From assembly GCA_008508345.1 (NCBI GenBank), contig QNGE01000770.1:1-64000 (forward strand): 64,000 nucleotides of DNA, written 5' to 3'. Made by a program: the position numbers and the translations under genes. Below, one piece after another: positions 51,279 through 64,000 of this stretch; positions within the stretch are counted from its first letter, which is position 1; each line of letters begins with the position of its first letter. The notes under the pieces are model-generated. The model ran no database searches and was not told where the DNA came from. It worked only from the letters and a program-made list of their open reading frames with translations. The DNA comes from Paragonimus westermani (lineage: Eukaryota > Platyhelminthes > Trematoda > Plagiorchiida > Troglotrematidae).

Positions 51279-52542
51279 TATTGGGACCGTGGACCAGACA
51301 AATTTGGTTGGTGGACCAAATTTAGCTTGCTGGTTCCAGGATACCGACTCATGGTATAGAGGAACGTATACACTACTGACAAGCCCCAGTAGATTCAAGA
51401 GCAAGCACCCGGTACATTCTTTCAAAGTGAGCTAGCTGGAATCCACTCTAAATGCGGAGGCTGTAGTTAGCATGTGCGTGCACCCATGTTACGTCGATCT
51501 GGCTTGACTCCTAACGTGGCTATCATTGATACCATGTAATCTATATGGGTTTTGCCAGTGGGTGGCCTCGTCCAGTAATCATCGATCTGGCGTCGTCTCA
51601 CTGGTCTCATTAAGGAGATTGTGCAATAAAACCGTTTCTCTCTGCCTCTCAGAATCAACCAGATCAACTGGAGTGAACAAATAAAGCGAAGAAAAATACG
51701 TGCGTGTACAATGTTTTCAGTTCAATTGACTGGTGTGTATATTTGATGAGTTACCGAATGCGTGCAATAGTAAAAATTTCGACCGTTTTAATCGAAATTT
51801 CAACACAATATCTGTATAGCAGTATGCGGCTTGGTTACGTAAACTACACGCATGGCTTGCTGAGACATTCTCAATTCTTATCGTCAACATAGTCCCTGTT
51901 TTCAAGGCTTGATCGACTGACGGTTAAACAGTAACGGACGCGAGTAAAACATATTGCTGTAGTCAATCACTTCTGAGTATGTAAATCAACATTGATCTCG
52001 AGATACTCATTCTCCTACACACCTCTCAACCACCGCACTCATCATCTGTGTTCTTCGTAGCCAACAGCACGTGCAAATTCAGAGGGGCCATTGGACGTTG
52101 TGGACATTGATCTTACAGAAGAAACTTTGTGATGCAACAACCGCGCGTCACCTTGCCGATCATGGATTACCCAGTCCATTGGGCTTAAGTACCTTTCTAT
52201 TTTCCATTTGTGGTCTCTTGAATTTTGTTGTTCTTAGTAGTCTCAACACGGGAAAGATGCTGGACCAGTCGTATAGTTCATTACTTGATAATCAGCCGCA
52301 TTCCCTAAGCAAACTTCTGACTCCAGCTTATTGTAAACAGTGATGGAAAATAACTTTTTGCATACCACGTCTTAGAAAAAGCTGGGAGTCTTTACATGAC
52401 TGACTCCTATCTTAGACCACTTCGCACGTTACTGGCTTTTTCCCTCTGAAATGGTGTACAGTTTGTTTAATATACCTGAGATGGCGGATCATTTGTTCTT
52501 AGAAAAACATTGTAAAATAGTCCTCACATTTAATTAACTTAC

Positions 52543-53262
52543 TTCAAACTGCCCAACGCGATTTGGAAGCCAAGTGATACTGGGCATACCCAATGCTGAA
52601 GTGATTTGGAAAAACAGACGATGAAGTCGATCATGTAATGGCCGAGGTACAAAAGTTCCTACATCATTGACCACGAAGAAACTGTTTGCCACATGCTTAT
52701 TCGGACTAATATCTTCAAATTCCTTGCAAACTTCATCTTGCATTACAAGCGGGTTGTAACCAGTAATGACTTTTTCCGTGTATTGTGGATCCAACGGGAG
52801 GTGTGCGTATCGATTCATTAATTGTTTCAAATGGTTAACGGCATCGGTGTTACCCTCCAACCGTTTGATTTGAACCTCAAAAATAAAGGCTTGTAATTTC
52901 ACCCGAACGGAATTCATTGCAACTCTGCGTTTCCACCTCGTTTTACGGGAAGATTGCGTGGACGCATTGATTAGATCTTGCTGCAGACGTTCCATCACTG
53001 TCACGAAAACCTCGGAGCCAAATTGTGGTTCCGAGTTTAAAATATTTAGCCAGTCTATATCCGTTCTGCTTTTGTTCGTTTTGTGCTCAGTGGGTAGCCG
53101 ATTGCCAGCAGACAGCTGTGTGGTGTTAGCCAACGAGTCGGATCCAGCGATCCCAGAAAGTACAGCGGAACCGGCCCTCATGAGCGTGAGTATCCCAATT
53201 TGTAACGTTAGCAAACAGAGTCGGGTAAGGCGCATACTGTCTGCTAAAATGAAGGGTAGCAT
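52543..53262 (-). CDS. Exon 1 of NMDA-type glutamate receptor-like gene
   Basis: 240 codons from ATG to a consensus donor (GAA|GTAAGT, phase 0). An in-frame TAA lies about 36 bases before the first ATG. Met10 (53235) has the better context (A at -3) and starts a clear signal peptide (MRLTRLCLLTLQIGILTL), so it may be the true start. Residues 40-155 form a polar extension with possible N-glycosylation sites at N46, N63 and N99 and a basic patch near 106-113. From about 160 the pattern fits lobe 1 of a Venus flytrap domain: a conserved-position Cys179 (EVCKEFED), strand SFFVVND (194-200), helix LHDRLHRLFFQITSALGMP and strand SITWLPN. In NMDA subunits the equivalent Cys forms a domain disulfide. 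The product would be a secreted or membrane receptor ectodomain. GluN1 versus GluN2 class cannot be decided. The best evidence is the phase-matched chain with exons 2-4. Confidence 0.7.
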
Positions 53263-56200
53263 GAAACTGATTGTGGAAGTGAAATTGGTTTGGATTTAAA
53301 GTTGCTTTGCACTATCTTATTGGAATTCATGTTTTCGAGGCACATAGCACAAAGTCTAACATGGGTTGGTGTACTGCTACACAAATTCACTATATAGGAG
53401 TATATCGACAAGTAACATTATGTTCTGGACGTTCGGTTAGAGAATCACTCCCAAAACTAAACAAACAAATAAGTCGAAGTTATAGTTGCTGTGTCCAAGT
53501 GGATGTGATAATTTTTACTAGAGATGAACACGGATTTATAAGACGAATGAACATGGTGAGTTATATTTGGACAAAAATCGTTGCTTTGACTTAGGCATAC
53601 TGCACAGTTAGGTTTATGCGTTGACAGATTCTTATTTGGTAGTTGTCATCAGCCTCTCAGTAGGGAATGTTTATGTGAATAGCGGGTGTTTATCTAGTGG
53701 CCATTCTAACTCGTCAACTAATATCTATATATTACTCACTACAGCTTCTTCGTGTTCAGAATGCTGCTGAACACAGAAAGGATTTTTCGAATGTAGACTT
53801 CATACTGACGAACCACAAGTAATCTCGAAACGTTGGATGGATATGTATGTTTATAGATTTTCACAGGTGAGTGGATCAGTGATGACATGTGACCTTCCAA
53901 AATATACATTTAGGGTGGATCGCTCCACTGATATCTCTTATCCAATCAGATTCAATATTAACACGGGGTGTGCGGGTGGAAACACAAGTGTTAAAGCGCA
54001 AGTCTCTTGTGTTGGGTATTATGCCCTGCCGCATGCTGATGTCGATTATTGCTACAGGCTAATCTGATGGGCTTGATTAATTGAATCGATCTTTCTTGAA
54101 AAACTTCAAGTGTTTGAAACTGAAGGGTGTTACTGCAGCGCCCAACCCCTACCCATAACAACCACTAGAAAGACAGGATATTTCATCCCATTACGCAGTT
54201 TTACTCATACAACTTTGTGACGGCGTTCTATTCGTCATATTGTACCGAATGCTTACGGTTGCCTCCACGATTCCCAGGAGTTATTTACACAGAAAAAATT
54301 TGGGATTACTCTGACGAGATCAGTCCAAACAGTACGGGTGCTTCAGCATATGTGATTTAGGCAGTATGAGTTAGGAAGGCAGATATAGCACGCCCATATC
54401 AAAGGGCTTAACAACAGAATTCGAACAAGTGTCTATGTTAACAAATAAAGAAAGTCAACGAACTCAATATCAATGAACCGACTGTTTTTCTCAGCGCAAA
54501 TTTATATTGCATGTGTGCCCGAATATTCTCTAACTACCTATACAGTTTGAGGTCTGGTAATAAGTCATGAGAAGACATGAGACATACATAGACCCATGTG
54601 AAAACCACCGGTGTTCAGCAGATGTTGTCCAGAAAGACTAGACCTAAAAAAACCCATTGTATACTTGGTTCTGATTGGTTGGGCAATGCCAACTGTCCAC
54701 ATCTTTGTCGAAAATGTTATGATAACAGCCGTTTGGTCAACAAAATCCCCGAACTTCAATCCTTACTGAACAGTTTGAAGATTCCAAACGGGCAGTCTTC
54801 AGTTGGATAGGGTTTTGTGCTCCTGGTTAACAGTCATTCGAATTTCTCGGTTGATTCCGGCAATCATAAAATTAGTAGCGCAATTTCGTCAAACATTATT
54901 ACTAGTCAATCAGCAAATTACAGATGAACAGCGTGTGATACTGGATGCAACAAATCAGACGCACTGGTGTATGCTTGGGACCAGCCTCCATATTCAGACA
55001 AAAGTTTCGATCAAAAAACAGCAGAAACAGTTGATCCTGTGGGGTTTCATCAACACTTCGGTTTTAACCAATAAACCGCGAACTCTCGTAAGCAATAAAC
55101 AAGTTGTTCAATCATCTTGAGACTCGATACAAAAAATGCTCCAGCGAATCAAATCGACTACACCGAACCAACCAATTCTCCGATAGACTGAATGCAAGAG
55201 TCGATTTCTGCCCGTCTTGTAACAGCGTGGTACACTTGGCTGATGTAAAGTTCATACTGTTCACGCCTAATGAAGCCGCTAATTCACACAGACTATTTTA
55301 GGATGATTGTGCAACAGACGGAATTAGAAAAGTGCCCTGCGGGCAGCTGCATGGATGATAACCTTGTGTCGTGACTAACAGCTAATTGCGTCAACTGGCG
55401 AAGTCTTTGTCCTACTAAAGCAGTGGGGTAGGAAACCAAAATTTTGACTGCAAAACGATCTACCTGCATTCTCAGCGTGCTGTATGCAGTACATCAGGGA
55501 TATTCGTCTGATGAGGCTCCACTTTTCCGTTGAAAGTGCAAGTGGGAGTGCAGGGGTTTCTAACGACTTTTTCACAACATTTCTTGTATACATGTGCCGC
55601 AGCCTGAGTATTTTCGTTGTGTGACCAAGTAATCGCGTGTCCAAGGGGCCGTGTTGTCCACGTGATTGTCCGACCTGATGCGGCCTACTTAGTGACCTCA
55701 GCCATTCCTACACACGGTAAGCTAATTCATGTACCTATAACCAGTTTACGTTCACGAACCAGGGAACGGAATGGATCACACACACGCATTATGGCCTCTT
55801 TTTTATTATGACGCAATGGCTATCTAAGGCCAGCAACGGCAGCAAGTGATTTCACTGTTCTGGTTGATATCGCATCGGTAAGGTTGCAAACATATTAGGT
55901 GGTATTGCCCATATAAGTTCAATGCTTCATAAAGTAGCACTTTGAAAGGATGATGTATATTACATATAACTATGCACGGTCTGCCCAGCATGATTCGAAT
56001 ACTGTCCCCGCAAAAATGAGTACAACGAAGGTGTTTGCATATATCTTGTGGATGAGCTTCTCGCTGGCAAGAAGGATCGTTTGAATACCCAGGAACACAA
56101 GCAACCATAGCAAAGTTGGATGATTGGGAAGAGCCTGTTACTCTTGGTGACTGCTAGTCGACGTGATGAACACCCACACTCCCATTTCTCTAGGTTTCCC

Positions 56201-56322
56201 TCACAAGAAACACATTTCCGGAATGTATGTGTCGTGACTTTTTCAAGGTTGTCTGATCAGGATGGTGCCTGAATCACGGTCAAATATTTGGCTCGTACAC
56301 TTCCCGGGGGAGGTCATCTTAC
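53263..56322. other. Upstream region of the receptor-like gene
   Basis: Should hold the 5' leader and promoter on the minus strand. No TATA box or upstream exon can be assigned. Plus-strand frames at 54598-54810 and 54803-55120 lack convincing motifs. Confidence 0.4.
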
Positions 56323-56614
56323 TGTTTTATAATAGGCAGACTCGTTTGTGCGTAGTCTGGTTTTTACATTCAGTAATTAAATGGCAGATCTCAACGAAAG
56401 AAAGACGACGGAGGGACTATGCGACTGGTGTGTATGCACTATGGGTGAAGTGTCACCAGAGGGAATGAAAACGTACTGCTACCCAATGTGCGTGAATGCA
56501 GGTCAGCCGCGGAAATGAGTGTATGCCTGCGTGGCTCCATGTTTTAACATAACCTGTGCAGGAGTTCGTGCAATAAACAACTTCGTAGACCAAGCCTCTT
56601 TTGCGGCTACAACA
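56323..56614 (+). mobile_element. Degenerate solo LTR related to the 50.4 kb element
   Basis: 292 bp from TGTTTTATAATAGGCAG to TTTTGCGGCTACAACA. The start, the middle (ACGACGGA, GTGTGTA.GC, AACGTACTG..ACCCAATGT) and the end (CTCTTTTGCGG..ACAACA) align in order with the LTR at 50980-51274 at nearly equal length. A GCAATAAACAAC segment about 45 bases before the end could be its poly(A) signal. The flanks (TTAC and ATAG) show no target duplication, and no internal region follows, so it is an old solo LTR or fragment. It lies upstream of the receptor-like gene. Confidence 0.7.
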
Positions 56615-59600
56615 ATAGGAAACGGGGGAACGAAGTAAAATATCACGTAACTGTTTCCTTATATATAAGCTGGTTTTGTTAATCGTACAACAAATAATGG
56701 TTTGCACGAGATGTATGTGAACACGAACAGCGATCTGTACATTACCTCTCGAGGAAAATTCCTGCCAATTATTGGAGGACGGAAAACCAGCTTATTTTGT
56801 GACATCCACTTAATTACGCGATGCTACAGCGAGTAGTTGTTTGAAGTAAACCAAGACTCACATTTGCTACAACATATGCCATTTCTGTCGGCCAATGCAC
56901 TCAGTTAATGAGTGCATTATCGCTCTGGATCTTAAAACTGTGGATTTTAGGTACCAGCTGACTATCTAAACTAACTGTGTAAGGGTTCATTTTTTTTAAC
57001 GGAAGCACGGGTTAGCTTTCTTATGTACATAGGATTTCACAACCGCTTCTCATTCTTCAAAGACCGTTAATCAAGTAACAAATAATTTTAAGAAAATTTT
57101 TAAATAATCACCTGCCGAATTTCAAAGGTCAGCCTACATCACATGAGAAAACTGCATTTCTTCGTGTCGTCAGTCAATTTTTAAAATAACACAAAGCACA
57201 GGAATACTTGAGACACTGTCATTCCGTCGGTACCCACCAATACTTAAACGGAGGTCATTCTCATTGACAGCGAATAACCCGCATGATTCACAAAATTTAT
57301 CTGCGTAGTTTGTGATGAAATAAACTTGTCGTTCCTGGGGAAAATATTCACGGCAGGCCGGTTCTTCGTGTAACAATCCGTATTTTTCGAAGTTTTGTTT
57401 GGAGTGAGATTTTATTCACAACTCCAAGGTGTTGTGATGTCGCGGCCTTCATATCTGGCTACACTGGGCTGACGTAACTCATCTTTTAGCGTCAATTCAA
57501 TTACAATGAACTGATTTGTTCCAGACACTTCAATGGTGTGTGACAGATTCAATCAGAGCACTGTATGGTTGTACAAACAAAAATTAACTTGTTTAGTTGA
57601 TTTTGACCGGAGAGGGAAAATAGTTGAAGAGTAATAAGGCTGTAACTTTTAAATATATAACATAATTAACTAGTTTGGAATCTCAGCGTAAACAAGCATT
57701 CTGAACACCAACTTGATGGAATAAAAAATTAGAAGTTCAAGCGATACGTGCTTTAAGAAACAGAATATGATTATAGTCAAAATCCTCGTTTATTTTCGGT
57801 TTATGGTGCAAATCCAACCTATGAAAATGTGCGACTGAAATCTTTCCTAACTCCTCATAATTTCAGATTGAATAGTTTTATAAAAACCGATATAAACACC
57901 AAATTTCTGTGAGAAAAATTCAAACATTAGGCCAATAAACAATATTTTAGTTGAGTTCCAGTTTTCACTCTTAAAACAGTTGATTGGACAAACTAAAAAC
58001 TGTTCGACTTTCTTCTGGCTAATCTGCACATGTAAAGCACTATTCTGCCCAATTGTTGCACGTCCTTTAATTGCAATCAAAAATCGAACAGGTGCTTATG
58101 TTTAATCTGTAAGTTATAAAGCATCCGCCCTAGCACAAATGGGCTTTTGATGAACTGATATGAGCTGATGTCGGCAGGTGAAAGTAGTGCTTGTGAGGTT
58201 TTATCCAAAAAGGTGTTTGGTCATAAGCTATGAAGTTGGCTCAACGATACTGGTCAGTCGGTCAGTGCGAAGATACATGGTTGGCTCGACTAGCATTGGA
58301 GGTGATGGAATAGGGATCTAACTTTTGGGCAAGACCGTTTACTGGTGGCGGTCAATATTACTGAGCTAAATGCGCACCGGTGCACACGGTGTACACAATA
58401 AGGTTACATCCTTGAGAAGGTGTGTTACTGGGTGAAAGTTACAACGTTCACATTGTGCGTGTACAGCTGCACAAGATCCTGAATTCTGATCGGATGAAAA
58501 TGGAGCAAAGTCTGCACGTGTTACTTTGTCCAGGTGCCCCTGTTGTATGCACCAAGAGTTAGATAAGCTACTCTTGATGTGACTTGGGACGCTACAAATT
58601 TAACAGAAGTATCTGTAAACACCAACCCTTTCAGCAGCTACAGTTGAAGATTGATGGTCTGTCAATGACGGAAACTCGCTGATAACCAAACAGTCTGACA
58701 AACATTCTTGTCTTGTGTTCGATTCCCTGGCTGTTTATTGCTGACGGTACCTTTACACAAATTCCAATTTCCAATAATTACGATCTTCAAACCACTGAAC
58801 TGACCGCAAAACTGGACTTGCGTTACGGAGATACACGTGACATAAAAGTGTGCTACTCGGTTTTCTACTTACTGTTGTTTCGGCTTACTGTTACTGGGAC
58901 CTAAGAGATGTACGCCAAACACTGTACATACAACACAACCCGGATATGTTAATTGTCGACTTCGCTGCATTAGAATCGAAAACTTCAGACAGTTCCCCTC
59001 TTCTGCGTCAGACGAATCTTGTTTTTCACCCACGCATGAGAGCTTTTCAATTGGTGTCAAAGTGGTATCTGTCTGTTAGTTAACTGCGAACACCTCTTAA
59101 ACAGAATGACTGTTTCCCTTCAACACAAAGTAATTAGTTTTTGGTAAGCCGTCAGGTTTTTGACAAATGTCCACTTCACATAAATTGATTAAACTGAAAT
59201 GTAAATTTATAGCACAAAGAGCAAAATGTTTGTTCTCATAGGTCGACTTCATCTCAACACTTATTCAGTAACCGATCAGATAATCCAACTAGTCTGTTTG
59301 CGCTCATAATATGAAAAGACTTATTGTCGTGTGAACAGCTCAATCGTCTGTTTGTATCTGCTTAGTTAGTACTTGGTTTTATAATGCAGTCTATTCTAGT
59401 TTACCTACCTATCGGTTATAGCCCTTGAAACCAACGGTCGTTCGGTAACTCTGCAAGTGGCAAACCTCGAGCACTATGTCCAATAATGTTGTCTGTAAGT
59501 AAAATTCCTGTACGGTACTGGGCACACTGGTGACGAGTGGTCAACCATACCGTTGGATGGAAACACTGTCTCATGTGTTACCAGGGACTTGTTTGGGGGA

Positions 59601-62429
59601 GCTGTCAGTTTAAAACAGCACCTTAGTTCGGCTAAATTTGGACCAACCACAGTAACAGCATGCGCACACTGACAAACGTTCTGCCAGCAGTGTTACAAAA
59701 ATACGTTGGGAGTTCGTGAATGCAGAATTTATTCCCGGCCCCTCCATCTGCTTGAATTCCTCATGAGGAACTCAGTGGATGAACTGCTCGTTGTGACCAT
59801 TATCCTCAGTAAATGGTATACCTACACAAAGAAGGTTGCTGGCTATTTAGAGTTATCATGTTTTACCATTACAGGTTTACGATGATTATCGTAGAAAGTT
59901 TGTCGTCATCGCAATGAAATTGGTTTTTCCATTCACTTCTGTTCAGGCTAAGAACCTGGTATATGCACACGCCAAAAAAACTTCCCCATCCTTGTTGTAA
60001 TATAGCTAAGAACAGATACTGATGGTGTGCAATCCTCTCCATGCGGGAGGTCACTTCGGCTATACATTCATCGTTTCATAGAGTCACTGTTCAGCGTCTC
60101 CAAGCAATGCAGTTAGGCGAAGAGCTGAAAACGAATAGAGGCGTATATGGTTCGCTGAGTTCACGCAAACACAGCCGTGAATATGATGGAGAGATTAATT
60201 TGTGTTTCTAATAATCCGTTATACACATGCTCCAACCAGGTTGAAAATGGCGAGCTACCTGGTGATCTCAAGAGAACGAGCTACAAGTGTGACCGGAGTT
60301 CCGTAGCTTCCATTACTTACAGTAAAGTGGTCGATTTGACAACTCTTATGTCAGATATTGAACGTGAAATGTAAATAACCTACACCACTGACTATTACTG
60401 GACACACTTGGGTAAGTTTGTGACATTCACAAATGTGTCAGAAGAGTAAATCGTTCTTCCGTACGTAAGTTAATTCACTGTAACACAAAAAACAACAAAC
60501 TGCGGCGATCAGAGCAAGCTGTCCTAAAAAGCATTACTTATGGAACAATCTGATTTGTTATGACAATCACGTCGGTCATCTAACTGACGTCTGTTGTTCA
60601 CACTTTTCATGTTTAATGTTTCCTCCGTCATGCTCAAGTGGTATCAACCAAATTCACCTTCTCAGTGAAACCTAGCAAACTTCAGCTCACCCAGTGATAT
60701 GAATGAAGCCTTTCAAAAGTTTGTCTCAGTTCACCAGTCAATGTGATGTGCACCTATAGGTGACCCTGAAAAGATCACTCATCTTGTCATTAGTGGCCGC
60801 GGTTGTGCAAGTTTGACTCTGGTATCACGTGATGTGCATCTTTTACAACTACTTTTCAACTTATCATGCTGGGAGGCCCACAGATACAACTAAATATCAC
60901 ATCTTTCTAGAAACAACAGTTCGGCATAAATGGCTTTTCGCACAGGGAGAGAAACGACTAATGGCATTGATTGCATAGTTTCACACATACGGCTAGTGCT
61001 ATTGCACGATGATAACTGCTTACATACACAACAGTAAAGTCGGTTGTTTGGAGTGCTTTCGTTTCATGCTTAAATCCAATATCAGGAAAAAAACGCTACA
61101 GAAAGAGACCAGTGCTAGTCAGCCTCGAAGGCAGGTTGTATGCGTTCGTCCGATGAGGGCACGTGATGCACAGACAGCGGAGCTAATGCTAACCGTGACT
61201 GTGTCCATCGTGGTATCTTTAATTGCTATCTTTAAGTTAAAGTTTTCTATGTGTTTCTTTACAAAAGTCGCACTCTTTAAGCTCGTTCTACCTTGTGTCA
61301 AGTTCACTAACTCTTGTAGCGGTCCTTCTAAAACAGTTTTTTTAGCGGGGAATTAAGCTAACTGCTCACTATAAACGAGACTCGAGTTGTAGAAAGACGG
61401 CTCAGTTATGTGACAATAGTTAATATTGGCTGTTAGCTTTAGCCACTGACACTAATGCTTTGTGTAGAAAGTACCTCTGTGAGTGACACCACGATTCATT
61501 CCTCAATATGAATGGCAATGACGTGATCATTATGAAAAATTTCACGGGTCTTCAAGGTGTGTGGGCATTGAGGTAGAGATATAGTAACCAAAGATAACAG
61601 CACAGCATGCGATGGTTGGTGTTACGTGGGGAAAACAATAGATTCTACTACATATCTGTCTTTATGCCATAGTGAGGAGTACGGGATCGACAGATGCACA
61701 AATGAGCACTTTCCTTTGCAGAAAAAATGACCACCACCTCAGTAGCAAGTATTAAAAGTTTCATCATCACAGAGGGCTAACAAAAATACTTGGTAATTTG
61801 GCGGTTGAAAAAATTATGCCAGGAAAAGTTAGTCTATAATTGAAAATTATCGTATCGTAAATGACTGAGTTATAAGTACGAACAGTGTTCTGTCAAATTT
61901 GTATTGATGTCGCTAACTATAAATGTGGGAACAACTAATTTTTATTCCTTAGTACCTCAGGCTGAACGACAAACGGTTCACTAATCTTTTCATTTTCTAA
62001 GCTGAACGTCGATCAAGGAGGAAGGCAAAACAACCTACCTTGTGAAAAAATGTACTGTGGAAACTGTTTGCTTTCTAAGAACACACACACAAGAGACAAG
62101 GTAAATAATTCTACTCGGTTAATCACAAAATTAAATAGCCTTAAGGGAAGGCTTATTTACTGATAAGTAGTACGAGATTTTTGTTTTAAAATATAAACTG
62201 TACATCACCTGCAATAGACCATAGCTGTCGCATCCCTACGAATTTTCCAGTCAGCCCCTTTTAAAAAGAAACGCTTGACTCGAGTTTCGCTCTTGTTGCA
62301 GCTCGTAAGCGGTGCATATGTTTGCCACGGACAGGACCAGAACACCGACCATGTTTTGGCGAGGTAACCTTGTTGACTCCCGTTGACCTCACATTATGTA
62401 CGACTGAATCATCAAAGGTGAACAGTCAG
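56615..62429. other. No supported gene
   Basis: Upstream intergenic-type sequence. Frames at 58713-59083 and 61009-61356 (plus) are unrecognised; the latter has one hydrophobic stretch that could be a membrane segment. Confidence 0.35.
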
Positions 62430-62621
62430 CCGCGTTCGTTTATGAGTAATGTTCTGATTACTCGATCGGCTCTAGAGGAGACAGTACCTATCCTGTTAGC
62501 TCTAATCGATTACCCCTCGACTTGGACTTCTTTCCAGTGGTCAACAAAGTTGCCTCAAGGAAACGTAGCCGGAGTTCTAGTCAAGGCCGTTGCAAGAATA
62601 TACACTACTGACAAGGTGTAA
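62430..62621 (+). pseudogene. Possible non-LTR reverse transcriptase remnant
   Basis: In one open frame the order ITRSALEE, PILLALIDYPS, TSFQW, GVLVKAVARIYTTDKV follows the usual layout of a LINE reverse transcriptase between the GRS..DQ..LR block and the helix after motif A (VDF-AFDS-W, then G-P-KL-I-YY-T-A). The motif A aspartate remains in LIDY but AFDS has become TSFQ. The frame opens from about 62322 and ends at a stop at 62622. No catalytic YADD block was found downstream. The match is by pattern only and weaker than at 14.4 kb. Confidence 0.42.
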
Positions 62622-64000
62622 AAAGAGCGAAACTCGAGGTTAGTGCTTCTATTCGAAAGAGGCCGACTAGAAAGTCAGTGGGAAGACGACAGCTGCGATC
62701 GATTGTAGATGATGTTCAATTTATGTAAAAACTTTATTTTACAGAAAATATTTCGTTTTAACAGACATGTTTTTATTGTTCGATGCGTAGCACATATAAC
62801 TGATGTGATATGGTTCATTAGTCCAGTTATGCACTACGATCAAAAACTTCATTTTTCTCTATAGGAATGCCTTTACACAATGCTCACTGCAAGTGTAACA
62901 ATGGCTCTCAGGTAACTGCACCAACTGTTGTAATGTTTTCCAGATTATGGTCGTTAAGTATGCGGTAAAATCATTGAGGCAGTTCAGCATTGTTTGTCAA
63001 TGATTAGTTCCTGATAGCCAAGATGATTGGAAGTCAAGTGATTGGAACCGAACTAATCACTGTTATGATGACGACTCGTGGTGGCCGGACGGTAACTGTA
63101 GAGCAATAGGATTTGGTAGAGATGAATTTCGTTTGTTTCAAATGTAGAGGGGATGCAGCTGGTGGTATTTAGAAGACCGACGTTAGGAATTGGGGTACAC
63201 CTAGTAGCCACACTAGAGAAGCACTTGTTTTTGCAACGTTAAACGTGTATACGGTTGATGTGACTACATTTTGTATGATACATACGGAGCCAGATAAATC
63301 CGCAACTTCACAAGAAACGAAAAGAGGCATGTGATCGAAAAGATGGCCATCAAACTTCAAGCAGGCTAGGATGGTCAGGCTACCATGACCAAATCCACAT
63401 ACGGCCCCATTTTCACATGACAATGTGAACTATTTTCTCAATTTATTACAGTAGGAATTATGACAAAACTACCCGTTTTAACAGGTCACTCGAATTTCAA
63501 TCTCAAAAAAGTTTCAAGTTTGGATAGAAGAAGTGTATAAATACTGAACAAGGTAAGCAAACATTCACCGATACCATGTTCAAACGCGGTTTAGAACTTC
63601 CACATAGTAAATACGGAGTCTAACCAACCACCAATGGAGAAAGTAGATACCTTCTAAATATGATAAATTGAATGTCCTCTGTTTCTGTACACATTGTATG
63701 TGCTCATATTGACCGTTTGACGTTCTTTCGCGTAATGCGATGACGGCTACTTGATATAAAAGATCAACTTGGGCGTTCTATATCTGTACATCATTGGAAG
63801 GAGGAGCACAAATTGTACGAATGGACTGAGCGATGTGGCTTTAGATGGACTAGTGGTGGGCTTCTCAGATTCATATATGGAACGTCAGTCGTCGCGAGCT
63901 AAGAGAGGTGGGATATTCTGGGAACAAATGATGGGATTCATTCTCTTTAGACCAGAAATACTTTGTTGTGACTCCACAAGATTAACCTTCAGTTGGAAAA
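62622..64000. other. No supported gene
   Basis: Follows the reverse transcriptase remnant. The minus-strand frame at 63169-63423 has no recognised motif. Confidence 0.35.

Larger units (their letters stand above)
34736..52542 (-). other. Intron 1 of the receptor-like gene
   Basis: 17.8 kb between a GTAAGT donor and the exon 2 acceptor. It holds the foldback LTR element at 50385-51274, the hammerhead-like repeats at 35.2-35.6 and 48.8 kb, a tRNA-like repeat at 49.24 kb and a repeat fragment at 42.53 kb. Open frames at 40360-40599, 44780-45010, 47884-48147 and 48879-49124 lack motifs and clear borders. I see nothing else supportable in the rest. Confidence 0.6.

Noticed and set aside
54598..54810. 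Retropepsin-like CILGSDWL segment
   Set aside because: A short ILG-DWL string alone; no active-site D-G triad upstream and no reverse transcriptase downstream.

Overview
The window reads as animal nuclear DNA. It is AT-rich, stop-dense in most frames, without operons or ribosome binding sites, and carries short exons with clean GT/AG borders separated by introns of 8 to 18 kb, plus decayed retroelements. Hammerhead-like repeat cores next to ancient non-LTR reverse transcriptase debris suggest a flatworm with a large genome, such as a trematode. That placement is inference and no single base proves it.

The one gene I can support runs on the minus strand from 53262 down to 17655 and continues past the left edge or into an intron longer than 17.6 kb. 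Four exons (52543-53262, 34473-34735, 25837-26004, 17655-17866) have matching splice phases (0, 2, 2, then an open phase-1 donor). In order they encode a signal peptide, a long N-terminal extension and most of a type 1 periplasmic-binding-protein (Venus flytrap) domain. The order and motifs fit the amino-terminal domain of NMDA-type ionotropic glutamate receptors. The glutamate-binding, membrane and pore parts were not found.

The rest of the supported content is mobile-element debris, most of it inside the introns. Intron 1 holds an 890-bp foldback LTR element (50385-51274): one complete LTR, a frameshifted gag fragment and a truncated inverted LTR copy, bounded by a 4-bp target duplication. 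Intron 1 also holds hammerhead-like repeats at 35.2-35.6 and 48.8 kb. Intron 2 has a dimer of a tRNA-like repeat at 31.7-32.3 kb. Upstream of the gene lie a degenerate related solo LTR (56323-56614) and a probable reverse transcriptase remnant (62.4 kb). Downstream, at 14.36-15.15 kb, is a decayed LINE reverse transcriptase of CR1/jockey type with its catalytic motif destroyed.

Most other open frames of 60 to 130 codons show no family motif and no convincing exon borders; I treat them as chance. No CRISPR array, operon, rRNA gene or intact tRNA gene was seen.
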